A stretch of DNA of 64,000 nucleotides from positions 186,001 through 250,000 of the forward strand of contig CANMQJ010000002.1 in NCBI GenBank assembly GCA_947500005.1, in the 5' to 3' direction. Origin of the DNA: an uncultured Paracoccaceae bacterium (GTDB lineage: Bacteria > Pseudomonadota > Alphaproteobacteria > Rhodobacterales > Rhodobacteraceae). The position numbers and the translations under genes were made by a program. Under the pieces are notes generated by a model that did not search any database, had not been told where the DNA came from, and saw nothing but the letters and a program-made list of their open reading frames with translations. Below are positions 19,151-27,367 of the stretch, piece after piece (position 1 is the first letter of the stretch; the number at the start of each line of letters is the position of its first letter).

Positions 19151-19213
19151 GGGGCTCTGCCCCCGCCGCGCGTACCGCGCGGCTCCCCCGGGATATTTCG
19201 GGCAAGAGGAAGG
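19151..19213 (+). repeat. Composite dispersed repeat, long copy A
   Basis: About 63 bases begin with GGGGCTCTGCCCCC (a self-complementary hairpin). A CG-rich second hairpin follows, then CCCCCGGGATATTTCGGGC and AAGAGGAAGG. It matches 23668-23729 with only a few differences. Confidence 0.75.
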
Positions 19214-19326
19214 ACAATCTTGCCCCCTCACCTCACGGTCCTCTCACGGAACAGGCCGGACAGCCGATGGCCGTACCAGGGAAAGGGACATGCGCCTCTC
19301 ACCGGAGGGGGCGCGCCGCCTCCACT

Positions 19327-19353
19327 CCTTCCTCTTGCCGAAATATCCCGGAG
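19327..19353 (-). repeat. Dispersed repeat, inverted short copy
   Basis: On the minus strand this reads CCGGGATATTTCGGCAAG followed by AGGAAGG. It is the same core as the copy at 19189-19213 but in the opposite orientation, 114 bases away, between dnaE2 and the ABC ATPase gene. Confidence 0.7.
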
Positions 19354-19421
19354 CGCGAGGCAGGGCCTCGCATCCGCGCCCGGGACGGGCGCAAATCGAG
19401 CGCGCGCGCCAGCGCGCTCCT

Positions 19422-20372
19422 TCAGGTCACCGGCGCGGCCTGGCCCTTGGACGAGGTGAGGGCGAGGAAGACATCCTGCAGGTCCGCCTCCTCGGTCTTG
19501 ACGTCGCGGATACGAATCCCGGCCGCGCGCACGGCTTCCAGCACCGCCTCGGCGCTGGTGGCCGAGCTGCGGTAATGAAGCACCAGGGCCCCGTCCTGGC
19601 GCCGCTGGCAGGTGATCCCCGCGCCCCGCGGCTCGGAGGTCACGGGCCCGTCGGGATGGATCACCATCGCCCGCGCGTCGAGCCGGCCGAGCAGGTTGGC
19701 GGTGCTGTCCTGCGCCACCAGCCTGCCCTGGTTGATGATGGCGATCTCGTCACACATCTCCTGCGCCTCTTCTAGGTAATGGGTGGTCAGGATGATGGTC
19801 ATCCCCTGTTCGTTGAGCTTGCGGACATTGGCCCAGAGCATCTGGCGCAGCTCGATATCCACGCCCGCCGTAGGCTCGTCGAGCACCAGCACATGCGGCC
19901 GGTGCACAAGCGCCTTGCCCAGCAGAAGCCTTCGCCGCATCCCGCCCGAAAGCGTGCGCGCATAGGCGTCGGCCTTGTCCGAGAGGCCGATCATCTCGAG
20001 GATCTCGTCGCTGCGCCGTTGCGACTTCGGCACACCGTAGAGCCCGGCCTGCACCTCGAGCGCGCCGCGGGGGGTGAAGAACGGGTCGAGGTTCAACTCC
20101 TGCGGCATCACCCCGATCGAGGCGCGGCTCTGCCGCGGGTTGCGATCCTGGTCGAAGCCCCAGATCGTGACGCTGCCCGAGGTCTTGACCACCAGCCCGG
20201 CCAGGATGTTGATCAGCGTCGACTTGCCCGCACCGTTCGGCCCCAGCAGGCCGAAGACAGAGCCGCGCGGCACGGTCAGGTCGATGCCGGCCAGCGCGTG
20301 TTTCTCGGGCGCGCCGCGCCCGGCGGCATAGGTCTTGGTCAGCCCTTCGATCCGGATTGCCGCGTCACTCAT
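19422..20372 (-). CDS. ABC-2-type transporter ATP-binding protein
   Basis: The 316-residue cytoplasmic ATPase has all motifs intact: Walker [11 protein letters not shown]-loop GVMPQELN, signature [15 protein letters not shown], Walker [13 protein letters not shown] and switch His in [16 protein letters not shown]. The last 80 residues form the extra C-terminal domain seen in drug- or lipid-export ATPases of the DrrA/CcmA-like group. The start at 20372 ([15 protein letters not shown]) was chosen over an ATG at 20393. No membrane permease gene lies next to it: downstream is a repeat-bearing gap and upstream a divergent zinc-finger gene. Its partner must be elsewhere and the substrate is unknown. 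Confidence 0.9.
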   Translation of the reverse strand: MSDAAIRIEGLTKTYAAGRGAPEKHALAGIDLTVPRGSVFGLLGPNGAGKSTLINILAGLVVKTSGSVTIWGFDQDRNPRQSRASIGVMPQELNLDPFFTPRGALEVQAGLYGVPKSQRRSDEILEMIGLSDKADAYARTLSGGMRRRLLLGKALVHRPHVLVLDEPTAGVDIELRQMLWANVRKLNEQGMTIILTTHYLEEAQEMCDEIAIINQGRLVAQDSTANLLGRLDARAMVIHPDGPVTSEPRGAGITCQRRQDGALVLHYRSSATSAEAVLEAVRAAGIRIRDVKTEEADLQDVFLALTSSKGQAAPVT

Positions 20373-20458
20373 CGCGCCTCTTGCCCCCTGCATTGGCTTC
20401 GCTCATAAACGCACCTAATCCATGCCCGCGAGGCCCACAAGCCGGAGGACCGCCAGCG

Positions 20459-20638
20459 ATGAGTATCGACGCCCCTGAGACCAAGATCGTGGAAAGCTCC
20501 CGCGTGGCCTGCGACGGGGGCGAGGGCGCTCTGGGACATCCCCGCGTGTGGCTGCACATTCCGGCCGAGCAGGGATGGGTCGAGTGCCCCTATTGCGACT
20601 GCAAATACGTGCTCAAGGGGCACGGGGACGCGGCCTGA
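20459..20638 (+). CDS. Zinc-finger domain protein (zf-CHCC type)
   Basis: This 59-residue protein has Cys17 and His33 early and [12 protein letters not shown] near the C terminus. The set of Cys and His ligands matches the zf-CHCC family, related to the NDUFS6 accessory subunit of respiratory complex I. A role at complex I in alphaproteobacteria is plausible from family knowledge but not shown here. The start at 20459 is supported by GGAGGA about 12 bases upstream. It diverges from the ABC ATPase gene, with 86 bases between starts. A dispersed repeat lies 36 bases past its stop. Confidence 0.85.
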   Translation: MSIDAPETKIVESSRVACDGGEGALGHPRVWLHIPAEQGWVECPYCDCKYVLKGHGDAA

Positions 20639-20673
20639 CGCGCCCGCGCGGATCGTCAAGCCCCCCGCCCCTG

Positions 20674-20708
20674 CCTTCATCTCTTCGAGAAATACTCCCG
20701 CCGGAGGC
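20674..20708 (-). repeat. Dispersed extragenic repeat, inverted copy
   Basis: On the minus strand it reads GCCTCCGGCGGGAGTATTT, then CTCGAAGAGATGAAGG. It closely matches positions 1-30 and lies between the zinc-finger gene and polA. Confidence 0.65.
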
Positions 20709-20801
20709 ATCGCGCGGCAGCGCGATCGGCGCTGCTTGCCACTGGCATCGGCGGGCGGATCGTGGCAGGACAAACCCACCCGCCAGAACGGAGAGACGCG
20801 C

Positions 20802-23597
20802 ATGACTTTCGGCAAGGGCTGCCACCTGCACCTGATCGACGGATCGGCCTTCATTTTCCGCGCCTACCACGCGCTGCCGCCGCTCACCCGGAAATCCGAC
20901 GGGCTGCCGATCGGGGCGGTCTCGGGCTTCTGCAACATGCTGCAGCGCTATGTCGAGGGGAACCACGGCGGCGACGTGACCCATGTGGCGGTGATCTTCG
21001 ACAAGGGCAGCCACACGTTCCGCAACGATCTCTATGACCTCTACAAGGCCAATCGCGAGGCCATGCCCGAGGATCTGCGCCCGCAGATCCCGCTGACGCG
21101 CGCCGCGACCGAGGCGTTCAACATCGCCTGCAAGGAAATGGAGGGGTTCGAGGCCGATGACATCATCGCGACCCTGGCCTGCCAGGCGCGTGACGCGGGC
21201 GGGCGAGTGACGATCATCAGCTCGGACAAGGACCTGATGCAGCTGGTGGGCGGCGGGGTCGAGATGTTCGACGCGATGAAGAACCGCGCCATCGATGCCG
21301 AGGGCGTGATGGAGAAATTCGGCGTGGGGCCGGATCGCGTGGTGGATGTGCAGGCGCTGGCGGGCGACTCGGTCGACAACGTGCCGGGCGCGCCGGGGAT
21401 CGGGATCAAGACCGCCGCGCTGCTGATCAACGAGTTCGGCTCGCTCGAGGCGCTGCTGGACCGCGCCGAGGAGATCAAGCAGCCCAAGCGCCGGCAGACG
21501 CTGATCGAGAAGCGCGAGCAGATCGAGCTGTCGAAGAGGCTGGTGCAGCTGGATTGCGCCACGCCGCTGGAGTTCACGCTGGACGATCTGGAGGTACGCG
21601 AGCCCGATCCCGAGCGGCTGATGGGTTTCCTGGCCGAGATGGAATTCCGGACGCTGTCCAGGCGGATCGCCGAGAAGCTGGGCGTCGAGGCGCCGGTGAT
21701 CGCCGAGGCGCCCGCGCCGCAGGCCGAGGACGCGCCCGAGCCCGAAGCGGTGCCCTTCGACGCCGGTGCCTATGAATGCGTGCGCGACATGGCGGCGCTG
21801 GCGCCCTGGCTCGACCGGATCCGCGAACGGGGCTATGTGGCCATCGACACCGAGACCACCGCGCTGAACGAGATGGTGGCCGAGCTGGTGGGCGTTTCGC
21901 TTTGCGTCGATGCCGGACGGGCCTGTTACATCCCGCTGACGCACAAGGATGGCGGGTCGGACGACCTGTTCGGCGCCGAGGCGCTGGCCGGGGGGCAGAT
22001 CGCGCTGGAGGAGGCGCTGGCGGCGCTCAAGCCGATCCTGGAGGATCCCGCGATCCTGAAGATCGGGCAGAACGTCAAATACGATGCCAAGATCCTTTCG
22101 CGCTGCGGCATCGAGATGGCACCGATCGACGACACGATGCTGATGTCCTACGCGATGCATGGCGGCGAGCACGGGCACGGGATGGACACGCTGAGCGAGC
22201 GCTATCTCGGCCACACGCCGATCCCGATCAAGCCGCTGCTGGGCGCGGGCAAGTCGGCGATCACCTTCGACAAGGTGAAGATCGAGGATGCCACACCCTA
22301 TGCGGCGGAGGATGCCGATATCACCCTGCGCCTGTGGCAGCTCTTCAAGCCGCAGCTGCACCGGGCAAAGGTGACCACCGTCTACGAGACTCTGGAACGC
22401 CCGCTGGTGCCGGTGCTGGCGCGGATGGAGATGCATGGCGTGAAGGTGGATCGCGACGTGCTGAGCCGCATGTCGAACGCCTTTTCGCAGAAGATGGCCG
22501 CGCTGGAGGCCGAGATTCACGAGCTGGCTGGTGAGCCGTTCAACGTGGGATCGCCCGCGCAGCTGGGCGAGATCCTGTTCGACAGGATGTCGCTGCCCGG
22601 TGGCAAGAAGGGCAAGACCGGGAAATATTCCACCCCCGCCGACGTGCTGGAGGACCTGGCGACCGAGCATGACCTGCCGCGCCGGGTGCTGGACTGGCGG
22701 CAGCTGTCGAAGCTGAAATCGACCTATACGGACGCGTTGCAGACCCATATCAACCCCGAGACGGGGCGGGTGCATACCTCGTACTCGATCACCGGCGCCA
22801 ATACCGGGCGGCTGGCCTCGACCGATCCGAACCTTCAGAACATCCCCGTCAGGACCGAGGAGGGGCGGCGCATCCGCGAGGCTTTCGTGGCCGAGCCGGG
22901 CAATGTGCTGGTCAGTCTCGACTATTCCCAGATCGAGCTGCGCATCCTGGCCCATATCGCCGATATTCCGGCGCTGAAACAAGCCTTTGCCGAGGGGTTG
23001 GACATTCACGCGATGACCGCCTCGGAGATGTTCGACGTGCCGCTGGAGGCGATGACGCCGGAGATCCGGCGACAGGCGAAGGCGATCAATTTCGGCGTGA
23101 TCTACGGCATCTCGGGCTTTGGCCTGGCGCGCAACCTGCGCATCCCGCGGGCCGAGGCGCAGGGCTTCATCGACCGGTATTTCGAGCGTTTCCCCGGCAT
23201 CCGCGCCTATATGGACGAGACGGTGGGGTTCGCGAAGGAACATGGATTTGTCCAGACGCTGTTCGGGCGCAGGATCCACACGCCCGAGATCAATGCCAAG
23301 GGCCCCACGGCCGGGTTCGCCAAGCGCGCCGCGATCAACGCGCCGATCCAGGGCACGGCGGCGGACGTGATCCGGCGCGCCATGGTGCGGATGCCCGGGG
23401 CCATTAAAGGCATGCCGGCGAAGATGCTGCTGCAGGTCCATGACGAATTGCTGTTCGAGGTGGCCGAGGACGCGGTGGACCCGCTGGTCTCGGCGGCGCG
23501 CGAGGTGATGGAGGGCGCGGCGGACCCGGCGGTGAAGCTGGACGTGCGGCTGGTCGTCGATGCCGGACAGGGCGCGAACTGGGCCCAAGCGCATTGA
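20802..23597 (+). CDS. polA: DNA polymerase I
   Basis: This 931-residue enzyme for gap filling and Okazaki-fragment processing has three domains. The 5' nuclease is at about 1-290 (IDGSAFIFRAYHALPP, GFEADDIIATLA). The 3'-5' exonuclease is at about 330-520, with AIDTETTALNEM, KIGQNVKYDAKIL and AAEDADITLRL, so proofreading residues are present. The polymerase domain carries SLDYSQIELRILAH, RRQAKAINFGVIYGIS and LLQVHDELLFEV. Length is normal. The ATG at 20802 follows GGAGAG; an upstream ATG at 20736 lies in repeat-adjacent sequence. It is monocistronic, with a long repeat element after the stop. Confidence 0.97.
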   Translation: MTFGKGCHLHLIDGSAFIFRAYHALPPLTRKSDGLPIGAVSGFCNMLQRYVEGNHGGDVTHVAVIFDKGSHTFRNDLYDLYKANREAMPEDLRPQIPLTRAATEAFNIACKEMEGFEADDIIATLACQARDAGGRVTIISSDKDLMQLVGGGVEMFDAMKNRAIDAEGVMEKFGVGPDRVVDVQALAGDSVDNVPGAPGIGIKTAALLINEFGSLEALLDRAEEIKQPKRRQTLIEKREQIELSKRLVQLDCATPLEFTLDDLEVREPDPERLMGFLAEMEFRTLSRRIAEKLGVEAPVIAEAPAPQAEDAPEPEAVPFDAGAYECVRDMAALAPWLDRIRERGYVAIDTETTALNEMVAELVGVSLCVDAGRACYIPLTHKDGGSDDLFGAEALAGGQIALEEALAALKPILEDPAILKIGQNVKYDAKILSRCGIEMAPIDDTMLMSYAMHGGEHGHGMDTLSERYLGHTPIPIKPLLGAGKSAITFDKVKIEDATPYAAEDADITLRLWQLFKPQLHRAKVTTVYETLERPLVPVLARMEMHGVKVDRDVLSRMSNAFSQKMAALEAEIHELAGEPFNVGSPAQLGEILFDRMSLPGGKKGKTGKYSTPADVLEDLATEHDLPRRVLDWRQLSKLKSTYTDALQTHINPETGRVHTSYSITGANTGRLASTDPNLQNIPVRTEEGRRIREAFVAEPGNVLVSLDYSQIELRILAHIADIPALKQAFAEGLDIHAMTASEMFDVPLEAMTPEIRRQAKAINFGVIYGISGFGLARNLRIPRAEAQGFIDRYFERFPGIRAYMDETVGFAKEHGFVQTLFGRRIHTPEINAKGPTAGFAKRAAINAPIQGTAADVIRRAMVRMPGAIKGMPAKMLLQVHDELLFEVAEDAVDPLVSAAREVMEGAADPAVKLDVRLVVDAGQGANWAQAH

Positions 23598-23620
23598 GCC
23601 GGTGAGGCGGGGCCACCCTG

Positions 23621-23730
23621 CAGCACCCCTGCGGGGTTCATACCGGTGGCACCCCTGCGGGGTGCGGGGGGCTCTGCCCCCGTCGCGGCAGGCCGCGACT
23701 CCCCCGGGATATTTCAGGCAAGAGGAAGGG
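23621..23730 (+). repeat. Composite repeat after polA with three GC hairpins
   Basis: ACCCCTGCGGGGT occurs at 23625-23637 and 23651-23663, each a 5-bp-stem hairpin. The 62-base element shared with 19151-19213 follows at 23668-23729, again starting with a GGGGG...CCCCC hairpin. It lies between the converging ends of polA and the small membrane protein gene. It may terminate transcription or protect RNA ends. Confidence 0.7.
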
Positions 23731-23742
23731 GCGGGCGCGCGC

Positions 23743-23973
23743 TCAGGCGGTCTGGCGGGTGAGCCGGGCGACGAGGCGGCGGATCAGCGGGCCCGCCACG
23801 AGGATGACCGCGAAGGCGATGGGCCAGCCGAAGCCCCAGGCCGCCATCCAGGCGCCGAAGGTCTGGGCGCCGAGGCCAAGGGATTTGATCGTGGCGACAC
23901 AGGTGACGATGCAGGACATCAGCCCCGAGGTGAGCAGGGCGGCGAGGACGGGGGCGAATCGGGCGGGTATCAT
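23743..23973 (-). CDS. DUF2798-type small membrane protein
   Basis: The protein has 76 residues with two transmembrane segments: ARFAPVLAALLTSGLMSCIVT and FGWPIAFAVILVAGPLIRR. A short loop (IKSLGLGAQTFGAWMAAWG) separates them. This matches the two-helix DUF2798 pattern, whose function is unknown. The start MIPARFAP at 23973 was chosen; the frame is open to 24012 but the added residues are charged and unlike the family. It converges on polA across a repeat element and follows hyi at a distance of 75 bases. Confidence 0.78.
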   Translation of the reverse strand: MIPARFAPVLAALLTSGLMSCIVTCVATIKSLGLGAQTFGAWMAAWGFGWPIAFAVILVAGPLIRRLVARLTRQTA

Positions 23974-24048
23974 CGGGGTCTCCAGTCGGCTCTCCGGATT
24001 CTCATGCAACAAGAGGAATATGAAATCCAGAGGCCTGGCCCGCGACTT

Positions 24049-24804
24049 TCAGTCCCGCATCCAACCGAGCGATGCCGCGGTCTCGTGCGTGGACGGGTGG
24101 TATTCGGCGCTGACCCACCCGTTGTAGCCGCTTGCGTCGATGGCGGCGAAGAGCGCGGGGAAGTCGGTGGGGCCGCGCCCGGGTTCGGAGCGCTCGGGGG
24201 CGGCGCCGATCTGGACATGGGCGGCGCGGGGGCCGTGTCTGTCCCACACCGCAAGCGCGTCGCCATGGATCATCTGCGCGTGGAAGGCGTCGTATTGCAG
24301 GGCGACATTGGGCCGGTCCACGGCGTCGAGGATCTCGGCCGCCTGCTCGTAATCGTCGAGGAAATAGCCCGGCTGCGAGACGGGGTTGAGCGGTTCGATG
24401 GTGAAGCGCTGCCCCGGCCAGGCATCGGCAAGCCATTGCAGGTTGGCGATGAAGGTCTCCTGCGCGGCCGGCCCCTTGGCCGGTCCCGACATGACATGGA
24501 TGAGGCCGGGGCGCAGTTCGGCGGCGAAGCGCATGGTGCGCGCCATGTCGGAGCGGAACCGCGCGACCCCGTCGGGCAGCGCGGCATAGCCGGGCGTGCC
24601 GCCGGTGTAGTTGGGCGGGGGCGCGTTCATCAGCACGAAATCGAGCCCGCTGGCCAGCAGGGCGCGCTGCGTGAACTTGGTGGCGATGTCATAGGGAAAC
24701 AGCACCTCGGCCCCGGTGAAGCCCGCCCGCGCGGCGGCGGTGAACCGGTCGAGGAAGGGCAGTTCGGTGAACAGAAGCGAGAGATTGGCGGCGAAACGGG
24801 GCAT
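24049..24804 (-). CDS. hyi: Hydroxypyruvate isomerase family protein
   Basis: This is a 251-residue TIM-barrel protein of the AP-endonuclease-2/xylose-isomerase-like superfamily. Likely metal and acid ligands are Glu in FTIEPLNP, Asp and His in ALQYDAFHAQM, His in AHVQIGAAPER and Glu in VSAEYHPS. FLDRFTAAARAGFTGAEVLFPYD is typical of Hyi and OtnI. The expected reaction interconverts hydroxypyruvate and tartronate semialdehyde, or an erythrulose-type sugar. No gcl or glxR gene is nearby to settle the substrate. It is transcribed with the DUF1285 gene 37 bases upstream, probably by chance. Confidence 0.85.
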   Translation of the reverse strand: MPRFAANLSLLFTELPFLDRFTAAARAGFTGAEVLFPYDIATKFTQRALLASGLDFVLMNAPPPNYTGGTPGYAALPDGVARFRSDMARTMRFAAELRPGLIHVMSGPAKGPAAQETFIANLQWLADAWPGQRFTIEPLNPVSQPGYFLDDYEQAAEILDAVDRPNVALQYDAFHAQMIHGDALAVWDRHGPRAAHVQIGAAPERSEPGRGPTDFPALFAAIDASGYNGWVSAEYHPSTHETAASLGWMRD

Positions 24805-24841
24805 GATAGGGTTTCAGCCTGCCTGCACCGATCAATGCCCG

Positions 24842-25423
24842 TCAAGCCCGGTCGAGATCTTCGGAGGGCATGATGGGAAAGAAGCGGTTCTGCGACCAGA
24901 GGCCGAACCAGCCGTCATGATGGGCGCCGAGTTCCACCAGCCGGTAGAAGCTCTTGCGGTCGATCAGCGCCTCGAGCCCGGCGCGGATGTGGACATAGGG
25001 GGACGGTTCGTCCGTTTCGGGGTCGCGGGTGACGCGGAGGGGGTTATCCTCGCCCGCCGTGGCGGTGTCGCCGAGATTCGTGGTGAAGGTCAGGACCTGC
25101 GCCCTGCCCTGCCCGGCGGCAGTGAAATCGACGGCGACGAAGGGGGCGTCCTCGACCTCGATCCGCCATTTTTCCACCGGGGTGACCAGAAAATAGGCAT
25201 CCCCCTCGCGCTTGAGGATGGTGGAGAAGAGCCGGACGAGGCCGGGTCGTGTCATCGGGGTGCCCTCGTGGTACCAGGTTCCGTCGCGGGCGATGCGGAT
25301 GTCGATATTTCCCGACAGCTCGGGGTTCCACAGGTGGACGGGGGGCAAGCCCTTGCCCTGCGCGGCTTTTGCCGCCGTTGCGATCTGGTCGGCCGAAGGG
25401 ATCACGGGAGATTGTCCGCTCAT
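24842..25423 (-). CDS. DUF1285 domain protein
   Basis: The 193-residue cytoplasmic protein matches the DUF1285 family: GLPPVHLWNPELSGNIDIRIARDGTWYHEGTPM, then LVRLFSTILKREGDAYFLVTPVEKWRIEVEDAPF and a C-terminal RKSFYRLVELG. The function is unknown. I chose the ATG at 25423 (MSGQSPV), which is how relatives begin. A second ATG at 25435 is immediately preceded by AGGA, too close to act for that codon. It diverges from moxR with only about 64 bases between start codons, so the promoters must be compact. Confidence 0.85.
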   Translation of the reverse strand: MSGQSPVIPSADQIATAAKAAQGKGLPPVHLWNPELSGNIDIRIARDGTWYHEGTPMTRPGLVRLFSTILKREGDAYFLVTPVEKWRIEVEDAPFVAVDFTAAGQGRAQVLTFTTNLGDTATAGEDNPLRVTRDPETDEPSPYVHIRAGLEALIDRKSFYRLVELGAHHDGWFGLWSQNRFFPIMPSEDLDRA

Positions 25424-25487
25424 TGCTTTTGCCATTTCCTGTGCGCGAGATACACTCATCCCATATATGTCCATGGAAGGGAATGTC

Positions 25488-26495
25488 ATGTCCGAGCCTG
25501 CCGACCTGGTCGCCGAGATCGAGGCCCTTGAAGACAAGCTGCGCGAGGCCAAGACCTCGATCACCCGGAGGTTCATCGGGCAGGAGCAGGTCGTGGACCT
25601 GACGCTGGCCGCGCTGCTGTGCGGGGGGCATGCCCTGCTGATCGGCCTGCCGGGGCTGGGCAAGACGCGCCTGGTCGAGACATTGAGCACGGTGATGGGA
25701 CTGAAGGGCAACCGCATCCAGTTCACGCCGGACCTGATGCCGGCGGATATCCTGGGATCGGAGGTTCTGGACACTGCCGAGGATGGCACGCGGGCGTTCC
25801 GGTTCATCCCCGGGCCGGTCTTCTGCCAGCTTCTTATGGCCGACGAGATCAACCGGGCCAGCCCGCGCACGCAATCGGCGCTGCTTCAGGCGATGCAGGA
25901 AAAGACGGTGACGGTAGCGGGCGAGGATCGCTCGCTGGGTCAGCCCTTTCACGTGCTGGCCACCCAGAACCCCATCGAGCAGGAGGGTACCTATCCGCTG
26001 CCCGAGGCGCAGCTGGACCGGTTCCTTGTGCAGGTGGACGTGCATTATCCCGACCGCGACACCGAACGCTCGATCCTGCTGGCCACGACCGGAGTCGAAG
26101 AGGCCGAGGCGGCGCAGGTGTTCACCCGCGACGATCTGCTGGCGGCGCAGCGGCTGCTGCGGCGGATGCCGGTGGGCGAATCGGTGGTGGAGGTGATCCT
26201 GGACCTTGTCCGCGCCTTCCGGCCCGAGGAGCCGGGCGTGTCCGAGCGGGTGCGCGAGACGGTGGCCTGGGGGCCCGGGCCACGCGCGGCGCAGGCGCTG
26301 ATGCTGACGGTGCGGGCGCGGGCGCTGTTGCAGGGGCGGCTGGCGCCCAATGCCGAGGACGTGGTCGCGATGGCGCGGCCCGTGCTGAGCCACCGGATGG
26401 CGCTGAACTTTGCCGCGCGGGCGCGCGGAGACAGCCTGGCCGACCTGATCGAGACCACCGCGCGCGCCCTGACGCGCAGCGAGGAGGCGGCGTGA
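25488..26495 (+). CDS. moxR: MoxR-family AAA ATPase
   Basis: This 335-residue AAA_3 chaperone-like ATPase has Walker A GLPGLGKTRLVE and Walker B MADEINRASPRTQSALLQAMQE. Its sensor motif is LATQNPIEQEGTYPLPEAQLDRF, followed by a C-terminal helical lid. MoxR proteins act with the downstream VWA and BatA-like proteins in assembling or remodelling membrane or metal-containing complexes. The start at 25488 was chosen because GGAAGGG precedes it by six bases; ATGs at 25467 and 25473 are less well placed. The stop overlaps the next gene's GTG start (GTGA), so translation is coupled. Confidence 0.93.
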   Translation: MSEPADLVAEIEALEDKLREAKTSITRRFIGQEQVVDLTLAALLCGGHALLIGLPGLGKTRLVETLSTVMGLKGNRIQFTPDLMPADILGSEVLDTAEDGTRAFRFIPGPVFCQLLMADEINRASPRTQSALLQAMQEKTVTVAGEDRSLGQPFHVLATQNPIEQEGTYPLPEAQLDRFLVQVDVHYPDRDTERSILLATTGVEEAEAAQVFTRDDLLAAQRLLRRMPVGESVVEVILDLVRAFRPEEPGVSERVRETVAWGPGPRAAQALMLTVRARALLQGRLAPNAEDVVAMARPVLSHRMALNFAARARGDSLADLIETTARALTRSEEAA

Positions 26496-27367
26496 GCGCT
26501 CCCCTCGCCCTTCGCGGACGGGCCGAGACCGAGGCCGGGCGGTTTCCACCGCTTCTGGCCAGGGCCGAGCATCTGGCGGGCACCGTCCTGCTGGGTGAGC
26601 ATGGCCGGCGGCGCGCGGGGCTGGGGGATGATTTCTGGCAATACCGGCCGGCGCAGCCAGGCGACAGCCGGCGGATGATCGACCACCGCCGCTCGGCGCG
26701 GGGCGACACGCAATTCGTGCGCGAGCGGGAATGGCAGATCGCGCAGTCGGTGATGCTGTGGGTGGATCAGGGCGCCTCGATGCGCTTTGCCTCGGACAGG
26801 AAATACCCCGAGAAGATCGAACGGGCGCGGGTTCTGGCGCTGGCGGTGGCGATCCTGCTGGTGCGCGGGGGCGAGCGCGTGGGCCTGACCGGCACGCGCC
26901 TGCCGCCCCGGCGCGGCGACGCGCAGATCGCGCGGCTTGCGCAGCTTTGGGTCGAGGATGACGAGACGGATTATGCCCCGCCCGAGCATCGGGCGATGAT
27001 CCCGCATGCGCGGGCGGTCTTCATCTCGGATTTCCTGGGTTCGATGGAGGAGGTCCGCCTGGCACTGACCAAGGCCGCCGATCGGGGCATGCGGGGGGTG
27101 GTGTTGCAGGTTCTGGACCCGGGCGAGGAGGCGTTTCCCTTTCACGGGCGGACGATCTTTCAAAGCGTCGGCGGCACCGTGCGGCACGAGACGCTGAAGG
27201 CCGGCGACCTGAAGGAACGCTATGTCGCGCGTCTGGCCGAGCGCAAGGGCGAGTTGCAGGCGCTGTGCCATGCGACGGGCTGGCGGTTCGGCACGCATCA
27301 CACCGGCGACAGCGCGCAAGCGGCGCTCTTGTGGCTTTATCGCGCGCTGGACGGGGGAATGCGATGA
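26492..27367 (+). CDS. DUF58 domain protein
   Basis: The 291-residue protein starts at a GTG overlapping the moxR stop. It contains the DUF58 core GLGDDFWQYRPAQPGDSRRMIDHRRSARGDTQFVREREWQIAQSV and a VWA-like segment (MLWVDQGASMRF). No membrane helix is obvious. In other bacteria MoxR, DUF58 and BatA-like proteins form a conserved gene set for envelope stress or complex assembly. The stop overlaps the next start as ATGA. Confidence 0.9.
   Translation: MSAPLALRGRAETEAGRFPPLLARAEHLAGTVLLGEHGRRRAGLGDDFWQYRPAQPGDSRRMIDHRRSARGDTQFVREREWQIAQSVMLWVDQGASMRFASDRKYPEKIERARVLALAVAILLVRGGERVGLTGTRLPPRRGDAQIARLAQLWVEDDETDYAPPEHRAMIPHARAVFISDFLGSMEEVRLALTKAADRGMRGVVLQVLDPGEEAFPFHGRTIFQSVGGTVRHETLKAGDLKERYVARLAERKGELQALCHATGWRFGTHHTGDSAQAALLWLYRALDGGMR

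Larger units (their letters stand above)
19093..19421. other. 329-base intergenic region with inverted dispersed repeats
   Basis: No gene is visible here. It holds two oppositely oriented copies of the dispersed repeat (19151-19213 and 19327-19353). Between and around them is GC-rich sequence including the dnaE2 upstream region. I could not identify a clear SOS (LexA) box of the alphaproteobacterial GTTC-N7-GTTC type near the dnaE2 start. Confidence 0.6.

Noticed and set aside
19093-19421. Inverted repeats as ends of a small transposable element.
   Set aside because: The 113 bases between the repeats encode nothing and other copies occur singly, so this is better read as two copies of a dispersed repeat.
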